64,000 nt of DNA. It comes from a virus. The notes beneath the pieces are model-generated. The model was given only the letters and a program-made list of their open reading frames with translations. It had not been told where the DNA came from and did not search any database. The DNA lies in the IMG/VR virus record IMGVR_UViG_3300013137_000010, positions 1 to 64,000 of that record; one strand, given 5' to 3'. Position numbers and translations under genes: made by a program. This document shows positions 60,143-64,000 of the stretch, one piece after another; position 1 is the stretch's first letter; each line of letters begins with the position of its first letter.

Positions 60143-60226
60143 GCTGATGTAGTATAGCGGCTATTACACTGGCTTTGTAACCCAGCGTCTGAGAAGACAT
60201 CGTGAGTTCGAGTCTCACCATCAGCT
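60143..60226 (+). tRNA. Class II-type tRNA with TGT anticodon (1)
   Basis: Acceptor GCTGATG/CATCAGC, T arm GTGAG-TTCGAGT-CTCAC. The anticodon arm CTGGC-TTTGTAA-CCCAG gives TGT (Thr) with a C-C pair at the loop edge. A long variable arm (GTCT-GAGA-AGAC) is typical of Tyr/Ser/Leu tRNAs, not Thr. Confidence 0.6.
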
Positions 60227-60236
60227 CAAAATGAAT

Positions 60237-60404
60237 GGGAAATCAACGATGAAAAGGCGGATCGTACAGGCAACGAAAGTAATCCTGATTGGATAACGAA
60301 TTGCGGATGCACCTATAGCGACCTTATTGAGGTGGTGAAAAAATGAGCAAGGGAAGCGCGTTACTAGTTACCAACGTCGCGGGTTCGAATCCCGCATTTT
60401 CCAC
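60237..60404 (+). other. tRNA-ended structured element with a long internal insertion
   Basis: The ends look like one tRNA: acceptor GGGAAAT / ATTTTCC, D-like arm ACGAT/ATCGT, T arm GCGGG-TTCGAAT-CCCGC. The middle holds about 90 extra bases with stems GTAATCC/GGATAAC, CACC/GGTG and ACCT/AGGT. No group I P7 or tmRNA tag frame was found. Intron, insertion or a distinct RNA are all possible. Confidence 0.4.
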
Positions 60405-60447
60405 AAAAAAATTAAAACTTTTTTTTTCATATTATAAAAGTAAATAT

Positions 60448-60520
60448 CGAGGATATGGTGTAACCTGGTAACACGGGGCATTTGGGATGCTCAGAAGCCG
60501 TTCAAATCGGATATCTTCGA
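60448..60520 (+). tRNA. tRNA-Pro (TGG), second copy
   Basis: Acceptor CGAGGAT/ATCTTCG, anticodon arm GGGCA-TTTGGGA-TGCTC, T loop TTCAAAT. Different body from the first tRNA-Pro. Confidence 0.75.
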
Positions 60521-60546
60521 CAACTCTGATAATCAGGTATTTATAA

Positions 60547-60633
60547 GCCGAATTCCCATAGTGGTTGATTGGGCGTGACTTGTAATCACGAGGGTTTTTA
60601 TACCCCGCACTGGTTCGAATCCAGTATTCGGCT
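60547..60633 (+). tRNA. Class II-type tRNA with TGT anticodon (2)
   Basis: Acceptor GCCGAAT/ATTCGGC, D arm CCC..GGG like tRNA-Tyr, anticodon arm CGTGA-CTTGTAA-TCACG (TGT), an 18-base variable arm with GGG/CCC, T arm ACTGG-TTCGAAT-CCAGT. A Tyr-like body with a Thr anticodon. Confidence 0.65.
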
Positions 60634-60652
60634 CTCATACCTAATAAAAAAT

Positions 60653-60686
60653 AAAAATTCATTTCTCTCTCGAAATGAATTTTTGA
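60653..60686. terminator. Rho-independent terminator after the main tRNA block
   Basis: AAAAATTCATTTC / GAAATGAATTTTT, a 13-bp stem with a short loop, between the tRNAs and the HNH gene. Confidence 0.75.
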
Positions 60687-60691
60687 CTTAA

Positions 60692-60707
60692 AAATATTTA
60701 TATATAC
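60692..60707 (+). promoter_or_regulatory. Late-type A/T promoter motif before the HNH gene
   Basis: AAATATTTATATATAC followed by AAATAAAAAA, matching the leader at 49878 base for base over the core. Confidence 0.45.
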
Positions 60708-60719
60708 AAATAAAAAAGT

Positions 60720-61391
60720 ATGAAGTGGTCTGAAGAAGAAGAAAATGATTTAATTTCTTTATTAGAAAATGGATTTACATATTTGGATATATCTATTAAA
60801 TTAAATCGAACTAAAAAAAGTGTTAAAGAAAAAGCTAATAAGTGTGGACTTAATTTTAAGTCTTTCCTTAAAAAGGAGGCAAATAAATGCTTAGAGTGTA
60901 ATAAAGATATTGAAAAAAATAAAAAATTCTGTTCATCATCATGTTCTGCAAAACATAACAATAAAAAAAGAATTCACAAAGAATCAAATTGTATAGTTTG
61001 TGGAAACAAAACCAAAAAGTTTGGATACAAATTTTGTTCTAATAAATGTCAAATAGAACATCAATATGCTGTATATATTCAGAAGTGGAAAAATGATGAA
61101 GTTGATGGTGTGTCTGGTGAATATGGAACATCAAGATATATAAAAAAATATTTATTTGAAAAGTTTAATGGAAAATGTACGAGATGTGGATGGGGTGAAA
61201 AAAATCAATATACAGGTAATATTCCATTAGAGATAGAGCATAAAGATGGCAATAGTAAAAATAATAAAGAAGAAAATTTAACTCTATTATGTCCTAATTG
61301 TCATTCTTTAACAGAAACATATAAGGGTGCAAATAGAGGAAATGGTAGATATAATAGGCGAGAAAGATATAAAGATAAAAAATCATACTAA
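60720..61391 (+). CDS. HNH homing endonuclease next to the tRNA group I intron
   Basis: A 223-residue protein. It has an N-terminal SANT/helix-turn-helix-like domain (WSEEEENDLISLLENGFTYL), two cysteine clusters (CLECNKDIEKNKKFCSSSC; CIVCGNKTKKFGYKFCSNKC), and an HNH core with CTRCGWGE, LEIEHKDGNSKNNKEENL and LCPNCH. Its stop codon is directly followed by the intron-containing tRNA-Arg gene. The intron has no ORF, so this enzyme may promote intron homing from just outside it. Confidence 0.8.
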   Translation: MKWSEEEENDLISLLENGFTYLDISIKLNRTKKSVKEKANKCGLNFKSFLKKEANKCLECNKDIEKNKKFCSSSCSAKHNNKKRIHKESNCIVCGNKTKKFGYKFCSNKCQIEHQYAVYIQKWKNDEVDGVSGEYGTSRYIKKYLFEKFNGKCTRCGWGEKNQYTGNIPLEIEHKDGNSKNNKEENLTLLCPNCHSLTETYKGANRGNGRYNRRERYKDKKSY

Positions 61392-61672
61392 GGTCCCGTA
61401 GCTCAGCTGGATAGAGCAACAGCCTTCAAAAGGAGCTTCATAGATGAAAATGTGTGTCGAATGGTGTAAATTCAAAGAATGCTTAACAGGTAATGCTGAT
61501 GTTAACTTTGAGCGAAGTTCTTGTATAAGAAAACGTGCAGAGACTATAATCACCCACCTAAGATAGAAATATTAAGGTGAAGGCATAGTCCAGACCACAA
61601 ACAATAATTGGCAGTGAAAACTGTAGTGGTAGGCTAAGCTGTGGGTCATAGGTTTGAATCCTATCGGGATCA
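61392..61672 (+). tRNA. tRNA-Arg (TCT) interrupted by a group I intron
   Basis: Exon 1 is 61392-61426 and exon 2 is 61634-61672. Joined, they give acceptor GGTCCCG/CGGGATC, D arm GCTC/GAGC, anticodon arm ACAGC-CTTCTAA-GCTGT and T arm ATAGG-TTTGAAT-CCTAT, a perfect cloverleaf with anticodon TCT. The break lies after the first anticodon base, the position used by the group I intron of cyanobacterial tRNA-Leu. Confidence 0.85.
61427..61633 (+). other. Group I intron in tRNA-Arg (207 bases)
   Basis: It begins after T of the anticodon and ends in G. P7 pairing is GACTAT (61542-61547) with ATAGTC (61585-61590), and the 3' P7 side reads AAGGCATAGTCC, the conserved group I S element. AAGG near the 5' end can pair with CCTT of the exon as P1. 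No ORF inside. Confidence 0.8.
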
Positions 61673-61698
61673 CATATATTTTATATACATTTTATAAT

Positions 61699-61771
61699 GC
61701 CTTCTTAACTCAATTGGTAGAGTAGTTCTTTCGTAAAGAACAAGTTATCGGTTCGAATCCGATAGTTGGCT
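61699..61771 (+). tRNA. tRNA-Thr (CGT)
   Basis: Anticodon arm GTTCT-TTCGTAA-AGAAC, T arm ATCGG-TTCGAAT-CCGAT, acceptor GCCTTCT/AGTTGGC with one mismatch. Confidence 0.85.
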
Positions 61772-61789
61772 CTTAAAATTCCTTAATTT

Positions 61790-61818
61790 TTTTATTTCAG
61801 AGTTTTTCCTTATCTTTG
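61790..61818 (+). promoter_or_regulatory. Bacteroidota-type promoter before the last tRNA-like gene
   Basis: TTATTTCAGA and TTATCTTTGTA, the same pair of boxes as at 58627. The -7 element is 61811-61818. Confidence 0.6.
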
Positions 61819-61833
61819 TAGTATTAAAACAAT

Positions 61834-61910
61834 GCCCTTGTATTGGCGGAGTTTCCTAAACTTTGTGTGCATAATGGATTAAAATGTGGGTTCAAGTCCC
61901 ATCAAGGGTA
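61834..61910 (+). tRNA. D-arm-less tRNA-like gene, Arg (CCT) anticodon, copy C
   Basis: Acceptor GCCCTTG/CAAGGGT, then TATTGGCG, hairpin GAGT-TTCCTAA-ACTT, TGTGCATAATGG region, T arm GTGGG-TTCAAGT-CCCAT. Same unusual layout as copies A and B despite a different acceptor, so the layout is conserved. Confidence 0.55.
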
Positions 61911-61956
61911 CAATTAAAAATTAAACAATTGGATTTTTTATACTATAATATAGTAT

Positions 61957-62667
61957 ATGACAAAATTCGAAAAATATTTTATAGAACAAATAGAAAATTT
62001 TAAAACTTACCACTCCAATCTTGTTACACAGATAACAGAAGATGATGTTCATAAATTGAGAACAACACTGAAAAGATTAAGAACGTTAAATATTATATTA
62101 GATGGTTTACTTTTCAGAGAAAAAGATTTTCCAACAGAACTTTCTAAATTATTCAAATCAGCAGGTGATATTAGGGACATTCATATTCAACAATCTATAT
62201 TTAGAGAATATGATGATGAGTATAATAATTATTTAATGGAGTCTTACAAAAGTAAGATTGCTAAGTTTAAAATAAATTCCACTTATCAAAAAGAACTAGA
62301 ATATCTAACGGATAAATTAAATAAAGTTAAAAACTATCACATAGAAGATGAGATAATAGGTAATATTGAGGCTAGAATAGATATTGGTCTTGATGAGATT
62401 CGTGATTTTTCAAATATTACACCAGAGAATTTACATGACATAAGAAAAAAAATTAAGCATATATTTTATATTTTTATGATGTTAGGTATAGATAAAGTGA
62501 GTAACAATTTGGATGAGTTACAGGAAACTATTGGAACTTGGCATGATTATGATGTAGCAATTAATAATATTAAAAATTTCGATAATAATTTAGAGATTAT
62601 AAAATCTCTAGAAAACAAAAGAGATTCACTATATAGCAAATCTCTTAAATTACTCAAAAAAATATAG
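61957..62667 (+). CDS. CHAD-domain protein
   Basis: A 236-residue all-helical protein with the two histidine-containing signatures of the CHAD fold: DDVHKLRTTLKRLRTLNIIL near residues 29-48 and ENLHDIRKKIKHIFYIFMML near 157-176, each rich in basic residues. CHAD domains bind inorganic polyphosphate. A phage copy might bind host polyphosphate or another polyanion. It follows the tRNA block and is convergent with the decarboxylase-like gene. Confidence 0.8.
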   Translation: MTKFEKYFIEQIENFKTYHSNLVTQITEDDVHKLRTTLKRLRTLNIILDGLLFREKDFPTELSKLFKSAGDIRDIHIQQSIFREYDDEYNNYLMESYKSKIAKFKINSTYQKELEYLTDKLNKVKNYHIEDEIIGNIEARIDIGLDEIRDFSNITPENLHDIRKKIKHIFYIFMMLGIDKVSNNLDELQETIGTWHDYDVAINNIKNFDNNLEIIKSLENKRDSLYSKSLKLLKKI

Positions 62668-62670
62668 AAT

Positions 62671-63471
62671 TTATAAGATACTTTCTCCTAAGAAATAATG
62701 GTTTCTTTTAGCTACTTTAATTTCACCTTTATATGATTCCTTATCAAAAAGGAGAATAGTTTGAGAACCCCATACAAAATATCCTAGTTTATCGGCAATT
62801 TCTATTTGATCACCTTTTTTAACGTAAAAATTAAAATCTTGAATAGCTGATTCTCCAACTAATAAAAAGAATACAGGCTTTTTTTCTGTTTCAAATTCTA
62901 AAAACCAAAGAGAATTCTTTCCAAATAATCCTAATTTTCTATCAACAGGTGTAATTTTTTTAAGTCTACCTGAAATTGGTGAATGAATGTTATGATAATA
63001 GCTGAGATATAATTTCATATTAATGAACCAATAGTTTTCTGGTACTCCTAAATTCATTAAGTCTTTTGCGACTTCTGTAGCACTTTTTTTTAATCTAATA
63101 ATACTTGATGTATCTTTAATTTGTCCTATTGATTCAATATTACATTCATTTGGAATTATAATTTCAGATTTTAAGGATTGTTCTTTAATATCTTTGAATT
63201 TTTCTGATGTTAAGCTTCTGTTGAAAAAATCCATAAAATTTTCGTAACCATTTGTGAACCACTCCTGGTTTACTTCTTTGGTTTTTATTCTCCAGCTCTT
63301 ATTATTTTTTGCATCTTTTTCTTTAAAACATTGAATCAGATTATTTATATTTTGTTCTCCTATTTCTTTATACTTAACATGTTTAAGTTTTCCAAGTATG
63401 TATCTTTCGTGTCCCCTTTTAGATACTAACTCAAATAACTCTTCAAGAATTTTTTCTTCTGTCATCTTCAT
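62671..63471 (-). CDS. Phosphatidylserine decarboxylase-like protein
   Basis: A 266-residue protein. Its C-terminal half follows the PSD pattern: YHNIHSPISGRLKKITPVDR near residues 177-196, then FFLLVGESAIQDFNFYVKKG near 218-238, and GYFVWGSQTILLF near 247, where WGSQ stands at the LGST-type self-cleavage site that generates the pyruvoyl cofactor. PSD converts phosphatidylserine to phosphatidylethanolamine. The N-terminal 110 residues do not match. The ATGA overlap with the DUF3326 gene indicates coupling. Confidence 0.7.
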   Translation of the reverse strand: MKMTEEKILEELFELVSKRGHERYILGKLKHVKYKEIGEQNINNLIQCFKEKDAKNNKSWRIKTKEVNQEWFTNGYENFMDFFNRSLTSEKFKDIKEQSLKSEIIIPNECNIESIGQIKDTSSIIRLKKSATEVAKDLMNLGVPENYWFINMKLYLSYYHNIHSPISGRLKKITPVDRKLGLFGKNSLWFLEFETEKKPVFFLLVGESAIQDFNFYVKKGDQIEIADKLGYFVWGSQTILLFDKESYKGEIKVAKRNHYFLGESIL

Positions 63472-64000
63472 TTGATTTTTTTTGTTATACTGATAGGTCT
63501 TTTTAAGGAATAAGGACTTATTCCAGATTTTAAAGCTAATAGAATACCAGCGGCTTCCAGATAGCTTTTAGCTTTGAAGAATTGATTGTCATTCCAAGGT
63601 AAAAGGTCTAAATCATTCTTCATTAAGTTTGTTTCATCTTCTATTGCAACAACTGGAATGTTTTGTTCTAAAGCTGCAATCAAAGGTAGACCGATACATC
63701 TATCAGGCGTTACTAATGCGCTTATGTTTCTATTTGTGATTATTCCAGATTCGTATGTCGGTGTAACTATTTTAGGCGTTAAATACATACCTTTAATAGT
63801 ACAAAATAATTCGGTGGTAGAAAGTATTTCTGGTGTTTTTCTAGGATCCACTATTTCAAAAGGATATTCTAGAAACATTTTTTCGAGAACTGGCGCATGC
63901 GCGCAAGGTATATCATAAAGATTTGATATTGTATGAGTTAAAAGGCTTTCTGCGGATCCCCACGGATTAGCCATATTTTTTTCGCTATAATAATCATCTA
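63468..64000 (-). CDS. DUF3326-family protein (5' end outside window)
   Basis: At least 176 residues, open past the right edge (the frame continues upstream as DDYYSEKNMANPWG). The sequence NPWGSAESLLTHTISNLYDI, PCAHAPVLE, IVDPRKTPEILSTTELFCTI and LVTPDRCIGLPLIAALEQNI fits the DUF3326 family of unknown function. Only the C-terminal half is present. It is coupled to the decarboxylase-like gene. Confidence 0.7.
   Translation of the reverse strand, partial: DDYYSEKNMANPWGSAESLLTHTISNLYDIPCAHAPVLEKMFLEYPFEIVDPRKTPEILSTTELFCTIKGMYLTPKIVTPTYESGIITNRNISALVTPDRCIGLPLIAALEQNIPVVAIEDETNLMKNDLDLLPWNDNQFFKAKSYLEAAGILLALKSGISPYSLKRPISITKKIK

Noticed and set aside
60237-60404. tmRNA
   Set aside because: Acceptor and T arms fit, but the element is only about 165 bases and has no tag-peptide frame ending in a hydrophobic degradation tag.
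58976-61910. Reading the three D-arm-less tRNAs as tRNA-Cys using the GTGCATA loop
   Set aside because: A five-pair stem can be drawn around GTGCATA (anticodon GCA), but it leaves T at position 37, where a purine is almost always found, and no proper D arm with GG. The Arg loops CTTCTAA and TTCCTAA fit tRNA rules better.

Overview
The window is part of a large, AT-rich genome of a T4-like contractile-tailed phage that very probably infects a Bacteroidota host. The phage reading rests on a tail sheath, a tail tube, a baseplate/hub cluster, a UvsX-type recombinase, a gp41-type helicase, a class II ribonucleotide reductase, a deoxynucleoside kinase, an endolysin, a tRNA array and many homing endonucleases. 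The host reading rests on several promoters with the Bacteroidota -7 element TAnnTTTG and on a secreted protein ending in a type IX secretion (T9SS) sorting domain.

Layout. 0-3 kb: repeat protein, amidase, Nudix hydrolase, deoxyribose-phosphate aldolase homologue. 3.8-9 kb: accessory island with a frameshifted LAGLIDADG endonuclease, a ribbon-helix-helix protein, a methyltransferase/putative restriction pair with a broken second methyltransferase, and small proteins sharing an N-terminal tag. 8.8-16 kb: GT25 glycosyltransferase, AAA+ ATPase, degenerate metallophosphoesterase, gamma-glutamylcyclotransferase-like protein, PPDK/PEP-synthase regulatory protein homologue, heptose-kinase-like PfkB protein. 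16-23.5 kb: baseplate/hub operon on the minus strand. 24-33 kb: uvsX, a gp41 helicase broken into two genes by a split intein with an endonuclease gene between the halves, nrdJ, a heptosyltransferase-like protein. 33-42.7 kb: minus-strand block driven by host-type promoters (MoxR ATPase, T9SS cargo, metallopeptidase/VWA protein, rhomboid protease, ECF sigma factor). 42.8-58.5 kb: sheath, kinase, tube, hub protein, collagen-like structural protein and more tagged proteins. 58.6-62 kb: a leader-peptide/terminator unit followed by a tRNA array with very unusual members and one group I intron. 62-64 kb: CHAD protein, phosphatidylserine-decarboxylase-like protein, DUF3326 fragment.

How the parts fit. 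Two promoter classes are visible. Host-type TAnnTTTG boxes precede the sigma factor, MoxR, VWA and rhomboid genes and the tRNA leader. An A/T motif around TTTAATATATA lies 20-40 bases before sheath, tube, baseplate and tagged genes and before several homing endonucleases; it resembles a late promoter and may be read by the phage ECF sigma factor. At least eleven otherwise unrelated small proteins begin with a T4-like capsid-targeting peptide, most with an (I/L)xE site of the kind cut by the T4 prohead protease, so they may be packaged in the head.

The most unusual signals are: (1) a tRNA-array leader whose 31-codon peptide contains a cognate codon for each of the ten distinct anticodons I read in the array, overlapping alternative antiterminator and terminator hairpins; (2) the fractured helicase with an atypically split intein; (3) tRNA-like genes that lack recognisable D or T arms. 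All are sequence-based readings without any search or folding software.
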